Of a stretch of 21,110 bases of DNA, positions 1 to 8,025 are shown piece after piece (position 1 is the stretch's first letter; each line of letters opens with the position of its first letter). Below the pieces are notes generated by a model that made no database searches, had not been told where the DNA came from, and was given only the letters and a program-made list of their open reading frames with translations. The translations under genes and the position numbers were made by a program. Origin of the DNA: an uncultured Clostridia bacterium (GTDB lineage Bacteria; Bacillota; Clostridia; Lachnospirales; Lachnospiraceae); contig CAMONF010000071.1 in NCBI GenBank assembly GCA_946620335.1, forward strand, positions 1 through 21,110, given 5' to 3'.

Positions 1-51
1 CTGATTGACGGGCTGGAAGCGGGCAACGCCCACTTTGTGTGGCCTGATTGA
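1..51 (+). CDS. possible C-terminal fragment of an upstream gene (partial)
   Basis: Frame 1 is open from the window edge to a TGA at 49-51 and reads LIDGLEAGNAHFVWPD. The other two forward frames hit stops within the first 50 bases. If real, this is the last 16 residues of a gene entering from the left and converging on the AraC-type gene. That arrangement matches the other two palindromic repeat sites in the window, which also lie between convergent genes. The fragment is too short to assign a family, and it could be a chance open stretch. Confidence 0.3.
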   Translation: MIDGLEAGNAHFVWPD

Positions 52-68
52 AGAATACAGAAAAACGG

Positions 69-206
69 TAAATAGGGAAACTGGGAATGAGGGACGGTTC
101 CTTTTCCCACTTTTCGAAGAAAAGTGGGAAAAGGAACCGTCCCTCATTCCCAGTTTCTCTCTTTCCGATGAAAAAAGTGGGAAAAGGAACCGTCCCTCAT
201 TCCCAC
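69..206. repeat. palindromic repeat element, site A
   Basis: A perfect inverted repeat has 39-nt arms at 77-115 and 119-157 around a 3-nt GAA loop, with the core GGGACGGTTCCTTTTCCCA. A further half copy in right-arm orientation lies at about 174-206. The left edge reads TAAATAGGG, as at the other two sites on their right edges. This site carries GGGAATGAGGG where the other sites carry GGGAATCAGGG. It lies between a possible rightward gene end at 51 and the leftward AraC-type gene, whose TGA stop lies inside the half copy. In RNA either strand would form a very stable hairpin, so a bidirectional terminator or 3'-end stabiliser role is plausible but inferred. Confidence 0.9.
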
Positions 207-1267
207 TTCCCCTCCCCTTTTCTCCGATAGGCAGTGGGGGTCATCCCATAGTATTTCTCAAAGACCCGGATGAAGGACTCGGGGTTCTCGTAGCCCACCA
301 TGGCACTGATTTCAGCGACGGAGGTCCGGCTCCCGGAAAGGAGCGCGGCGGCATGGTTCATGCGGATCCTGCGGACGAAGGTCACAAAGCTTTCGCCGGT
401 CTCGTCTCGGATGAGCCGGGAGCAGTGGGGGACGGAGTAATTGAAATGGTCCGCCACCTCCGTCAGAGTCACGGTGCGGTAGTTGTCGGTGATATAGCTG
501 AGGATCTTGAGCCGGGTACTGTCCGAACTCTGCCGCGGGGCAGACCCGACGAAAAAGGCCTTGTCGGCATACCCCCGCAGGAGCTTCGCAAAGAGGAGAG
601 GGACAAGATTGTTCAGCAGGCGCCAGCTGTATTCGTCGTCCAGCAGGACCTCCCGGTACATTTCCAGAAAAAGGTTCTCGATCTCCTCGTTCTTCCCGGT
701 CCGGAAGAGGATTCCGCTCATGGGCTTTTGGCTGTAGAGGCAGCTCATGAAGAAGTCGGAGAGGATGTTGTTGTAGCGGAGGGTGTTGAAGAAGACGTCG
801 TCGAAGGTGTCGCGGCGGATGTGAAGGTTCAGGACGAGGCTGTCATCGAAGACGCCTATGGTCTGCTGGACCCTGGGCGGAAGGAAGAAGACGTCCCCCT
901 GCACCATGGGCTGATTTGTTCCGCCGACGGTATGTCCGCATTTTCCGCGAAGCACATAGAGAACCGTGAAGAAGGTATGGCTGTGGGTGAATACCGGGGT
1001 GTAGCGGAGGTGGCGCACCACGTTTACATTGGAGCCGTGGGAGATGGAGTAGTCCTTGTAGAGATCCTCCTCGCTGAGCAGCTCCGGATGGGTCACGAAG
1101 GGGTAGTCGAAAATCAGCAGACGGTGGGCACGGACATAGTCCTCCATCTCCGCCATGTAGGCCGCCAGGGCCTTCGGGGAATAGCGGAGTTCGTAGAAAC
1201 GCTTGTAGACTTCCTCCTCCTCGGTGAGGGGAAGAAGACTCATAAGAAGGTCATGATTTGTGTCCAT
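197..1267 (-). CDS. AraC-family transcriptional regulator with N-terminal cupin
   Basis: This 356-residue protein is probably a sugar-responsive transcription factor. A cupin-like sensor lies around residues 85-155 (HSHTFF at 95-100, GDVFFLPPR at 124-132), and a double helix-turn-helix AraC domain spans about 252-348. The second HTH reads SVAEISAMVGYENPESFIRVF and is followed by GMTPTAYRR, the family signature ending. The start at 1267 is preceded by GAAGGA about eight bases upstream. The C-terminus GEGKWE and the TGA stop are read from the palindromic repeat at site A, so the tail may have been altered when the repeat arrived. It is the last gene of the leftward LacI/YesL group and may control the transporter operon. 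Its ligand is unknown. Confidence 0.92.
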   Translation of the reverse strand: MDTNHDLLMSLLPLTEEEEVYKRFYELRYSPKALAAYMAEMEDYVRAHRLLIFDYPFVTHPELLSEEDLYKDYSISHGSNVNVVRHLRYTPVFTHSHTFFTVLYVLRGKCGHTVGGTNQPMVQGDVFFLPPRVQQTIGVFDDSLVLNLHIRRDTFDDVFFNTLRYNNILSDFFMSCLYSQKPMSGILFRTGKNEEIENLFLEMYREVLLDDEYSWRLLNNLVPLLFAKLLRGYADKAFFVGSAPRQSSDSTRLKILSYITDNYRTVTLTEVADHFNYSVPHCSRLIRDETGESFVTFVRRIRMNHAAALLSGSRTSVAEISAMVGYENPESFIRVFEKYYGMTPTAYRRKGEGKWE

Positions 1268-1387
1268 TTTTACTATCCTTCACATGGGAGCTGAGAATCC
1301 GGCCGATTGCGTCGATGCCGGGATTCATGGATGGCGCTGTAAAATGAAGACAGGGCAGAAGGGCCTGCCTGCTGTCGGTCCCTTATT

Positions 1388-1539
1388 CGGCCTCGCTGAG
1401 CCCGAGGGGATGCCAGCTGCCACCCCTGCCATCGCCTGGGCAGGCGTGCCGATGCAGATTGGAGGACTGAATGTGTGAAGCCAGCCCTGCCATCGCCTGG
1501 GCAGGCGGCTCAACCTGCAGGAGAGCCGGCCTCGCTAAG
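1388..1539. repeat. paired palindromes within a 13-nt flanking direct repeat
   Basis: The spacer between the membrane-protein stop (1510) and the AraC start (1267) holds a 23-nt direct repeat at 1424-1446 and 1485-1507, 61 bases apart. Each copy contains the palindrome CGCCTGGGCAGGCG (1433-1446 and 1494-1507) and can alternatively pair CCTGCC with GGCAGG. A further 13-nt repeat, CGGCCTCGCT(A/G)AG, lies outside at 1388-1400 and 1527-1539; the second copy is inside the end of the membrane-protein gene. No T-run follows the stems on the leftward strand, so a classical terminator is not evident. Candidate roles are an operator pair for the AraC gene, intercistronic RNA hairpins, or a small duplication. 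Confidence 0.6.
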
Positions 1540-2211
1540 CAGAAACCGCACTAAGGCGACAGCTTCCTCCTGCCGTGGAGAATTGGCGATGATCCCAATC
1601 AGGACCTCGCCGCTGCCGGAGGAGAAGGCGGTCAGATCGGAAACGTCGATGGCGGTGAGATGGGATTCGGTGACGGCTTCGTAGGCGACTTCGTCGTCGA
1701 GCAGCGCATCAATGTGGTTGTCCTCCAGGATGACGGTCTCCTCTTTGAGCCGGCTTCGAAGACTCGCATCATCCGCGAACAACCCGGTCAGGTCCAGGAG
1801 AAATCCCTCTGAGGCGAAAGCATCCATGGCTTCCCTGTCGGCGATGACCAGATCAAGCTTCTGGGCGTTGATGGATGCCAGGATCTTGAGGCGGGAGGCG
1901 TAGACGTATTCGTGATATTCGGAGGAAGGGTCGGCGGTGAGAAAGAGGTTGGCTGCCAGGTTGACCACTCCGGCATCCGCCTCCGGAGGAAGGGCACCGG
2001 ACTCGGGAAATGCCTCAAGGAGCCCTTCGCCTTCTTCAGTCACCTGCGTGTTGACGGCGGCTGCATAGAGGCTTATCTCCTCCTTTGTGGCGAAGCGCCA
2101 GATGATATAGCCGATAATATAAAGGATAAGTGCCGCTGTAAAAAGCGGCACTTTGTAATAATCCCATATGTATTGGATCTTCTGGGGAAGGGTCATACCG
2201 GTCATTTTCAT
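1510..2211 (-). CDS. single-pass membrane protein with exported binding-protein-like domain
   Basis: This 233-residue protein was not matched to a named family. It has a short cytoplasmic N-terminus, one strongly hydrophobic segment at about residues 21-40, and then about 190 residues that should lie outside the cell. The exported part includes DLVIADREAMDAF followed by LLDLTGLF, a pattern reminiscent of extracellular solute-binding proteins, and later VLIGIIANSPRQEEAV. The ATG overlaps the stop of the DUF624 gene (ATGA, 2208-2211) and has AAGGAG about nine bases upstream, so the two are probably translationally coupled and may form a complex. It could be a transporter accessory or a surface sugar sensor. 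There is no lipobox or catalytic motif. Confidence 0.8.
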   Translation of the reverse strand: MKMTGMTLPQKIQYIWDYYKVPLFTAALILYIIGYIIWRFATKEEISLYAAAVNTQVTEEGEGLLEAFPESGALPPEADAGVVNLAANLFLTADPSSEYHEYVYASRLKILASINAQKLDLVIADREAMDAFASEGFLLDLTGLFADDASLRSRLKEETVILEDNHIDALLDDEVAYEAVTESHLTAIDVSDLTAFSSGSGEVLIGIIANSPRQEEAVALVRFLLSEAGSPAG

Positions 2212-2909
2212 GGATGTGTACTCCTTGCCGCTGATGGAGCGATCTCATCCTGCCCGGCGTCCTCCCCCGGAATGACGGATGGCGGTCCGGCGGGGAGGGC
2301 CATCTCCTCCAGACGAATCAGGATGTTCTTCATGATCCAGGAAGAGAAGAGGGCGCAAATACCTTCCCCGAGAAAGAGGACGGGCGTGTAGATGAAAATG
2401 ATGATATACCCGACGGCGAAGTGGAAGGCCGCGATCAGAGCGGTGCAGAGGAGATAGTGCATTCCCGTCAGAAGCGCGTTGCGGATCGTGGCGAAGGTCG
2501 TGTTCTCGAATCGGGCAGTCAGCGGAAAAACGTACAGAAGGATGATGCAGTAGGCAGCGAACAAGACGATCCACACGGCAGTCAGCACTGTCCAGAAAGC
2601 ATTCATGTTTTTGAGATGGAATAGAAGGTACCCGTCAAAGGCAAGAAGCGCGCCGGACAGGAGCATTATCATCCAGATCCGGGTGGCCTGGCGGAAGTTC
2701 TGCTTCAGAGCGATGAAAAAGGCTGAGAAAATATTGCCTTCTTCATCGCGCACCATCTTCTGGGTCACTGCGTATAAGGCGGTCGTGGACGCGCCTGCTG
2801 TGATGACCGGCAGACAGCAGATGAACCAGAGGAAATTAAGACATATGGCGTAGCCGATCTTCGTCAGAAACCGCATGGCCGGGTTTTCGGGGTTCAAAAG
2901 ACTTCTCAT
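2208..2909 (-). CDS. yesL: YesL-family (DUF624) membrane protein
   Basis: This 233-residue polytopic membrane protein has hydrophobic segments near residues 16-40, 76-97, 104-130 and 146-175. The N-terminal pattern of a conserved asparagine/leucine-rich helix followed by CCLPVITAGASTTALY is characteristic of YesL/DUF624. Members of this family sit beside LplB/YtcP-type sugar ABC systems, as in the Bacillus subtilis yes rhamnogalacturonan cluster. Their biochemical role is not established. AAAGGAG lies about ten bases before the ATG at 2909. The gene is 42 bases downstream of the LacI-type gene and overlaps the next gene by four bases, so all three are likely cotranscribed. The C-terminal tail of about 30 residues is hydrophilic and probably cytoplasmic. 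Confidence 0.88.
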   Translation of the reverse strand: MRSLLNPENPAMRFLTKIGYAICLNFLWFICCLPVITAGASTTALYAVTQKMVRDEEGNIFSAFFIALKQNFRQATRIWMIMLLSGALLAFDGYLLFHLKNMNAFWTVLTAVWIVLFAAYCIILLYVFPLTARFENTTFATIRNALLTGMHYLLCTALIAAFHFAVGYIIIFIYTPVLFLGEGICALFSSWIMKNILIRLEEMALPAGPPSVIPGEDAGQDEIAPSAARSTHP

Positions 2910-2951
2910 GGACAGTGTGCTCCTTTTGCATAAATGCAGCCGGATCAGAGG

Positions 2952-4067
2952 TCACCGCTCCGTGGAAGCCCTGTACACAAGAGAAGTCTCCGTATGGATG
3001 ACTTGCGAGTAGAGATCCGGCTGCTTAATGCGGCCGAGGAGCATCTTTACAGCGGTATAGCCCATGGTCTGGCTGTGAATATGAACAGTCGAAAGCGCCG
3101 GCGTGACGATCCTGGATTCTGAGGAATCGTCAAAGCCCAGCAGCATGACGTCCTCCGGAACACGCGCGCCGATCTGGTTGAGGGCTCTCATAAGGTCAAT
3201 GGCAAGGAAGTCATTGGCGCACAGAAAGACCTCCGGAAGTACCGGCATGGCTTGGAGCGTGTCCGAAAGGGTCTTGATATATTTGGAGAATCCGTCCCGC
3301 CGGAGCTCGCTGCATTCGGTCAGGATACATGAGGACATATCAAATGGAAGTCCATAGATCTCCAGCGCACTGCGGAAACTCTGAAAACGTTCGTAGAAGG
3401 AACGGCAGTGAAGCACATCTCCGAAAAAGGAAAAACGCCGGACCCCTTTTGCTTTCATTTCCCTGATAAAGGAATAAATACAGGATGAATTATCCATGAG
3501 AAGGATATCCGCCTTGGGCGCCTCTTCATCCAGATAAACAGGAAAATCGACAAAGACGGTCGGATAGGGAAGGCCGGCCACCATACGGCAGTATGCCTTG
3601 TCCAGAAGCTCTGCGCAGATGATACCTGCTGTGCGGGAGGGATGGATTCCAGGCGGCAGCCTCAGGGCGGCCAACTCGGCAGGGAGCAGCCGGTAGATGG
3701 TCACGCTGTAGCCGAAGATGGCCAGCTCATGGCTGATCCTGTCCAGCATGGTCGTGCCGAAATGGGAATTATCCATCTGCCCTGTGGTGATGAAAGCAAT
3801 TTCCCGAGGCCCGGATGCGGTCTTTGAGCGGGTAACGGACTGATCATAGAGGCCCCCCTCGGGACCTTCCATGTTTTCCGCATCATCAGAAAATGAAGGC
3901 AGGGTCAGGTAGGAGAACTGCTTGTAGCCCATTTCCGCAGCCTTCTTGAGCACAGCAGCTTTTGTGGTTTCCGCTATGGAACCCGTATTATTGATGGCCT
4001 TTGAGACTGTGTTCCGCGAAAGGCCAAGGGCATCTGCAATATCCTGAATAGTGGCTCTGTCAGTCAT
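2952..4067 (-). CDS. LacI/GalR-family transcriptional regulator
   Basis: The protein is 371 residues from the ATG at 4067. The N-terminal helix-turn-helix reads TIQDIADALGLSRNTVSKA (residues 6-24), followed by the hinge region and a periplasmic-binding-protein-like effector domain (REIAFITTGQMDN onward; AIDLMRALNQIGARVPEDVMLLGFDD near the C-terminus). A GTG at 4079 would add four residues, but the ATG gives the usual family spacing and has TGGAG about seven bases upstream. A linker of about 40 residues between head and sensor is somewhat long. It heads the leftward group and is divergent from the sugar transporter and GH32 genes, so it is the likely local repressor responding to the imported sugar or a breakdown product. 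The effector cannot be read from the sequence. Confidence 0.93.
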   Translation of the reverse strand: MTDRATIQDIADALGLSRNTVSKAINNTGSIAETTKAAVLKKAAEMGYKQFSYLTLPSFSDDAENMEGPEGGLYDQSVTRSKTASGPREIAFITTGQMDNSHFGTTMLDRISHELAIFGYSVTIYRLLPAELAALRLPPGIHPSRTAGIICAELLDKAYCRMVAGLPYPTVFVDFPVYLDEEAPKADILLMDNSSCIYSFIREMKAKGVRRFSFFGDVLHCRSFYERFQSFRSALEIYGLPFDMSSCILTECSELRRDGFSKYIKTLSDTLQAMPVLPEVFLCANDFLAIDLMRALNQIGARVPEDVMLLGFDDSSESRIVTPALSTVHIHSQTMGYTAVKMLLGRIKQPDLYSQVIHTETSLVYRASTER

Positions 4068-4125
4068 CTCGTTCTCCACTTTCTTGAAGTCTATATATTA
4101 TGAAGGGAAAATACACCTCGACTTT

Positions 4126-4154
4126 ATTCTAAAGAGATGCGGCGAAAGTGTCAA
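4126..4154 (-). promoter_or_regulatory. sigma-A-type promoter of the LacI/YesL/AraC group
   Basis: Read leftward, a perfect -35 TTGACA (4149-4154) is separated by 17 bases from the -10 TAGAAT (4126-4131). This predicts a transcript start about 50 bases upstream of the LacI-type start codon. It is the best consensus match in the window. Confidence 0.75.
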
Positions 4155-4227
4155 ATGTTAAAAACAGACAGCAGTCATATTTCCTTTTTGATAAGTTTAC
4201 TCCATTAATGTAAAAAATGTAACTCGC

Positions 4228-4293
4228 AATAGTGCACAAAAATGAAAACCTATAATAGTGCATATGAACAAAATGCGAGCAAAGAATAGTGCA
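4228..4293 (+). repeat. three AATAGTGCA direct repeats, candidate operator array
   Basis: AATAGTGCA occurs at 4228-4236, 4254-4262 and 4285-4293, with starts 26 and 31 bases apart. A related stretch, TGCGCAAATGCACA, overlaps the -35 region of the rightward promoter just downstream. The array sits in the 365-base divergent spacer 4080-4444, upstream of the transporter promoter and upstream of the LacI promoter on the other strand. This is the expected place for activator or repressor half-sites of the local AraC- or LacI-type protein. Function is inferred from position and repetition only. Confidence 0.5.
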
Positions 4294-4309
4294 AATACAC
4301 AATTGATAC

Positions 4310-4338
4310 TTGCGCAAATGCACATTTTACTTTACAAT
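4310..4338 (+). promoter_or_regulatory. probable promoter of the sugar transporter/GH32 operon
   Basis: The -35 is TTGCGC (4310-4315), the spacer is 17 bases, and the -10 is TACAAT (4333-4338). The -35 is weak after TTG, as expected for a regulated promoter. The leader to the first start codon is about 100 bases. A TATAAT further upstream at 4251-4256 has no reasonable -35 and was not preferred. Confidence 0.5.
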
Positions 4339-4444
4339 AAATCAGTCGGTGCCAGGCTTGTAAAATCGGAGAGCGGCCGTATCCGGTCTTTTCGGGCTTT
4401 CACCATTCGGAACCATCGTCATCGAAAGGAGGAGCGCAGATATC

Positions 4445-5338
4445 ATGCGTAAAACTTTACTGTACGTCAAGCAGCACTGGCAGCTGTACTTATTGTTCCT
4501 GATGCCGGCTCTGCTGCTGACGATCATCTTTCGGTACATCCCCATGGGCGGTATCCTGATTGCTTTCCAGGATTACAACCCGATCAGGGGAATACTGGGA
4601 AGCAGGTGGGTAGGCTTTAAGTACTTCCACAGGTTCCTCTCCTCGCCGGATTTCCTTACCTATCTGGCGAACACATTGAAGCTGAGTATCTTCGGTCTGC
4701 TCTGGGGCTTTCCTGTGCCGATCCTGCTTGCTCTCCTGCTGAACAGAATTCAGCGCGCCAGCATCAAGCAGAAAATCCAGACAGTCCTCTATCTGCCCAA
4801 CTTCATCTCTGTCATCGTTCTCTGCGGCCTGGTCCGAATTCTGCTCTCCGTGACGGGACCTCTGAACCAGTTGATGGGAACACAGATCAACTTTATGACC
4901 ATGCCGGGGGCTTTCCGCACCATCTACATTATCTCGGGTATCTGGCAGGGAGCCGGCTGGGGGTCGATCATGTACACCGCTGCTCTTTCCGGCGCCAGCC
5001 AGGAGCTTCGTGAGGCTGCGATCGTGGACGGCGCCAACATCTTCCAGCAGATCCAGGTAGTTGAGTGGCCCGCCATCAAGGACATGGTCGTCATCCAGTT
5101 CATCCTTCAGGCAGGTAACATCATGAGCATCGGCTTTGAAAAGGCCTACGCTCTTCAGACAGACCTGAACCTTGCGACGTCTGAAATCATTGCAACCTAC
5201 GTCTACAAGAAGGGTCTTTTGGATGGAGACTATGCTTTCTCCACTGCTGTCGGCCTCTTCAACACAGTCATCAACGTCATCCTTCTTATCCTGGTCAACA
5301 AGATCGTCGAGAAGATGAATGACGGCAAGGGCCTGTAA
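4445..5338 (+). CDS. sugar ABC transporter permease, LplB type (CUT1)
   Basis: This 297-residue inner-membrane permease has about six hydrophobic segments and the cytoplasmic EAA loop at residues 190-211 (REAAIVDGANIFQQIQ), which docks to the ATPase. The N-terminal pattern (MPALLLTIIFRYIPMGGILIAFQDY) is characteristic of the LplB/YteP subgroup, which carries complex oligosaccharides with large lipoprotein binding proteins. An AAAGGAGG lies 12-13 bases before the ATG, slightly far. The second permease follows after 12 bases. No ATPase gene is present in the window. Such systems usually share an MsmX-like ATPase encoded elsewhere, and that is assumed here. Confidence 0.95.
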   Translation: MRKTLLYVKQHWQLYLLFLMPALLLTIIFRYIPMGGILIAFQDYNPIRGILGSRWVGFKYFHRFLSSPDFLTYLANTLKLSIFGLLWGFPVPILLALLLNRIQRASIKQKIQTVLYLPNFISVIVLCGLVRILLSVTGPLNQLMGTQINFMTMPGAFRTIYIISGIWQGAGWGSIMYTAALSGASQELREAAIVDGANIFQQIQVVEWPAIKDMVVIQFILQAGNIMSIGFEKAYALQTDLNLATSEIIATYVYKKGLLDGDYAFSTAVGLFNTVINVILLILVNKIVEKMNDGKGL

Positions 5339-5350
5339 AGGAGGGACATC

Positions 5351-6247
5351 ATGAAAACACAAAAATTTTCCAGACTGTCTCTGGCCGATAAGGCCCTGCT
5401 GATCACAGGCTACATCCTTCTGGGATCCTTCGTAGTCGCCATCATCATCCCCATCATCTACATTATTATCGCTTCCTTCATGGATCCGATCACGCTGCAG
5501 AACAGCGGCATCTCCTTTGACCTGGAGAAATGGACTGTGACCGCTTATGAGCGAGTCCTCTCCAACAGCCAGATCTGGATCGGCTTCAAGAACGCGATCA
5601 TCTACTCGGTGGTATTCACCTTCGTCTCCGTCGCTGTAACACTTTTCGCAGCGTATCCCATGTCCCGCGTGGACTTCAAGGGCAGAGGCTTCTTCAATAC
5701 CATCTTCATGATCACCATGTTCTTCGGCGGCGGCCTGATCCCCACCTACCTGCTGATCAGTAACCTTGGTCTTCTGAACAGCATGTGGGCGATCATCCTT
5801 CCCGGCGCCTTCAGCGTCTGGAACATGATCATCGCCAGGACCTACTACCAGGGCATTCCGGCAGAGCTCCGGGAGGCCGCGGACGTGGACGGCGCCAACG
5901 AGCTGACCTACTACTTCCTGATCCTGCTTCCGGTCTGCACACCGGTCATCACGGTGCTGGCCCTCTGGCAGTTCGTAGGTATGTGGAACAGCTACTTCGA
6001 CGCCATGATCTATCTGAACGACAGCGCCAAGCAGCCCCTGCAGCTGGTCCTTCGTTCCATCCTGATTCAGAACCAGCCGGAATCCGGCATGATTTCTGAC
6101 ATGCAGAGTACGGCAGCCAGAGCCCAGCTCGCTGAGCTGCTCAAGTACGCTACCATCATTATTTCCAGTCTTCCCCTGCTGATCATGTACCCCTTCTTCC
6201 AGAAGTATTTCGACAGCGGCATCATGGTCGGCTCAGTCAAGGGTTGA
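5351..6247 (+). CDS. sugar ABC transporter permease, YtcP/YesQ type (CUT1)
   Basis: This second permease of the heterodimer has 298 residues with about six transmembrane segments, the first at about 18-42. The EAA loop is at residues 172-195 (AELREAADVDGANELTYYF). The segment after the first helix (ASFMDPITLQNSGISFDLEKWT) is the usual extracellular start of the YtcP group. AAAGGAGGGACATC precedes the ATG with good spacing. The gene lies 12 bases after its partner and 17 bases before the binding-protein start, so the three form one transcription unit. The substrate is unknown, but the GH32 gene downstream points to a fructose-containing oligosaccharide. Confidence 0.95.
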   Translation: MKTQKFSRLSLADKALLITGYILLGSFVVAIIIPIIYIIIASFMDPITLQNSGISFDLEKWTVTAYERVLSNSQIWIGFKNAIIYSVVFTFVSVAVTLFAAYPMSRVDFKGRGFFNTIFMITMFFGGGLIPTYLLISNLGLLNSMWAIILPGAFSVWNMIIARTYYQGIPAELREAADVDGANELTYYFLILLPVCTPVITVLALWQFVGMWNSYFDAMIYLNDSAKQPLQLVLRSILIQNQPESGMISDMQSTAARAQLAELLKYATIIISSLPLLIMYPFFQKYFDSGIMVGSVKG

Positions 6248-6264
6248 CAAAAAAGGAGGTAAAA

Positions 6265-7941
6265 ATGAAAAAAATGATCTTCAAAAGGGTAATTGCCTGC
6301 ATTATGGCAGTCGGTATGGTTTTATCCATGGGCGCCTGCGGCGGCAGCCAGCCTGAGCTCAACGAAGGCGAGCTTCAGGAAGTCGACGCCGAGAGCCTTC
6401 AGTTCCCGCTTGCTGAGACAGCTACCATCCGTGGCATGATCAGCTATCCGCCCAACACAGAGTCCAATCCCAACAACCGCACCATCTTCAAGCGCCTTGA
6501 AGAGGAGACCAACGTCCATGTAGAGTGGGACGCCATCCAGGGCGACCAGTGGGGCGACAAGATCTCCCTCGCCATGGCCAACCCCAAGACGCTGAGTGAT
6601 TTCATTTTCACTGCCGGCTTCAGTGACATGGACCTGCTCAAGTACGCTGACCAGGGTATCATCATTCCTCTGGAAGAGTACATCGACGCCTACATGCCCA
6701 ACCTTAAGGCTGTCTTCGATAAGTTCCCGGAATACAGGATCATGTCCACAGACGTCAACGGACACATCTGGGCCTTCCCGTGGATCGAGCAGCTCGGCTC
6801 TGAGAAGACCGCTATTCAGACCATCGGCAATATGCCCTTCATCAACAAGAAGTGGCTTGACTTCCTTGGACTTGAGATGCCCGGCACTGTGGATGAGTTC
6901 GAGCAGGTCCTGATCGCTTTCCGTGATCATGCCTCCGAGATCCAGGCCGAGTTCGGCATCGAAGGCTCCATCATTCCCATGTCCTGCATCGTCAACGACG
7001 GTGACCAGGATCCCGCCGTCCTCATCAATGGCTTCGGCGAGGGCATCGGCGACATGGACAAGTGGAGACATATCGCAGTTACGGATGACCGCAAGGTTGT
7101 CTACACCGCTGTACAGCCCGGCTACAAGGATGGTATCGCATGGCTCCACAAGCTCTATGAGGAGAACCTGATCGATCCGGAAGCCTTCACTCAGGAGTGG
7201 TCCACCTACGTTTCCAAGGGCAAGTCTCACCGCTACGGCGTGTGCTTCTCCTGGGACGTCGCCAACATTGACAACATCCAGGACTTCGTCCCGCTTCCCA
7301 TGCTGGAGGCTGACGTCAAGAACCTGACCCCGCAGAACGGCTCCTTCACCAGCGGCTATGACAGAGGCCGTTGCGTTATCACTGCTGTCGCCAAAGAGCC
7401 GGCCCTTATCTGCGCATGGATCGACAAGATGTATGACCCGTTCCAGTCCCCGCAGAACAACTGGGGCACCTACGGCGAAGACGATGACTTCGATATCTTC
7501 GTCCTCGGCGAGAACGACAAGGGCGAAAAGATGCTGAAGCATGCTCCTCTGGGCGATGCCTCTCCGGTTGAAGTCCGTGAGGCTGAAGCTGTCGGCGGCC
7601 CGCTGGCCATCCTCGATGAGTACTATGGCGTCTATGTTACCTGCCCGGACGATGCCCAGTATCGTCTTGACTGGATCAAGGACATCTATACTCCGGATAT
7701 GCACACCAAGTATGTCTACCCCAACGTCTTCATGGCCAGGGAAGACACAGAGCAGCTTTCCAACCTTATGGCTGACCTTTCCAAGTGCACCAACGCCCAC
7801 AAGTCCGACTGGATCATGAACGGATTCACGGATGCTGACTGGGATGCTTATCTCAGCGAGCTTCAGGCTTATAAGCTGGATGAATACCTTGCCATCTACC
7901 AGAAGTATCTGGATGCTTTCTACGCGCAGGAGCAGGGATAA
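6265..7941 (+). CDS. lipoprotein extracellular sugar-binding protein (LipO type)
   Basis: This 558-residue substrate-binding lipoprotein belongs to the adjacent permeases. The signal peptide has a basic start (MKKMIFKR), a hydrophobic core, and the lipobox SMGAC with lipidated Cys25, followed by a polar GGSQPELNEG linker. The length is typical of the large LipO/YtcQ-like proteins that bind oligosaccharides rather than monosaccharides. The ATG at 6265 was chosen over an upstream in-frame TTG at 6244 because AAGGAGG (6253-6259) lies five bases before it and the signal peptide then starts correctly. The upstream TTG would overlap the permease stop. A 12-bp GC hairpin follows the stop and may raise the level of this mRNA segment over the following GH32 gene. 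Confidence 0.95.
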   Translation: MKKMIFKRVIACIMAVGMVLSMGACGGSQPELNEGELQEVDAESLQFPLAETATIRGMISYPPNTESNPNNRTIFKRLEEETNVHVEWDAIQGDQWGDKISLAMANPKTLSDFIFTAGFSDMDLLKYADQGIIIPLEEYIDAYMPNLKAVFDKFPEYRIMSTDVNGHIWAFPWIEQLGSEKTAIQTIGNMPFINKKWLDFLGLEMPGTVDEFEQVLIAFRDHASEIQAEFGIEGSIIPMSCIVNDGDQDPAVLINGFGEGIGDMDKWRHIAVTDDRKVVYTAVQPGYKDGIAWLHKLYEENLIDPEAFTQEWSTYVSKGKSHRYGVCFSWDVANIDNIQDFVPLPMLEADVKNLTPQNGSFTSGYDRGRCVITAVAKEPALICAWIDKMYDPFQSPQNNWGTYGEDDDFDIFVLGENDKGEKMLKHAPLGDASPVEVREAEAVGGPLAILDEYYGVYVTCPDDAQYRLDWIKDIYTPDMHTKYVYPNVFMAREDTEQLSNLMADLSKCTNAHKSDWIMNGFTDADWDAYLSELQAYKLDEYLAIYQKYLDAFYAQEQG

Positions 7942-7963
7942 ATAGTATTATTACACTAAAAGT

Positions 7964-7992
7964 GCGCGGCGGCCTTCATGAGGCCGCCGCGC
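7964..7992 (+). other. intercistronic GC hairpin after the binding-protein gene
   Basis: A perfect 12-bp stem (GCGCGGCGGCCT at 7964-7975 with its complement at 7981-7992) closes a 5-base TCATG loop. No T-run follows on the forward strand (CGAATTATTATA), so it is probably a partial terminator or an RNA stabiliser between the binding protein and GH32 rather than a full stop. It is well placed to make the binding protein more abundant than the enzyme. Confidence 0.7.
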
Positions 7993-8025
7993 CGAATTAT
8001 TATATGGAGTAGGAGATGATTTGCT

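Noticed and set aside
5..1294. Long forward open frame of 429 codons opposite the AraC gene
   Set aside because: It starts inside repeat site A, has no ribosome binding site or family resemblance, and mirrors the well-supported AraC gene. It is a codon-bias shadow.
4251..4256. TATAAT as the transporter -10 box
   Set aside because: No acceptable -35 lies 16-18 bases upstream, and it overlaps the second AATAGTGCA box. The 4310-4338 pair is better placed.
6322..7800. Leftward open frame of 492 codons within the binding-protein gene
   Set aside because: The forward frame has a clear lipoprotein signal and binding-protein sequence; the reverse frame is its shadow.
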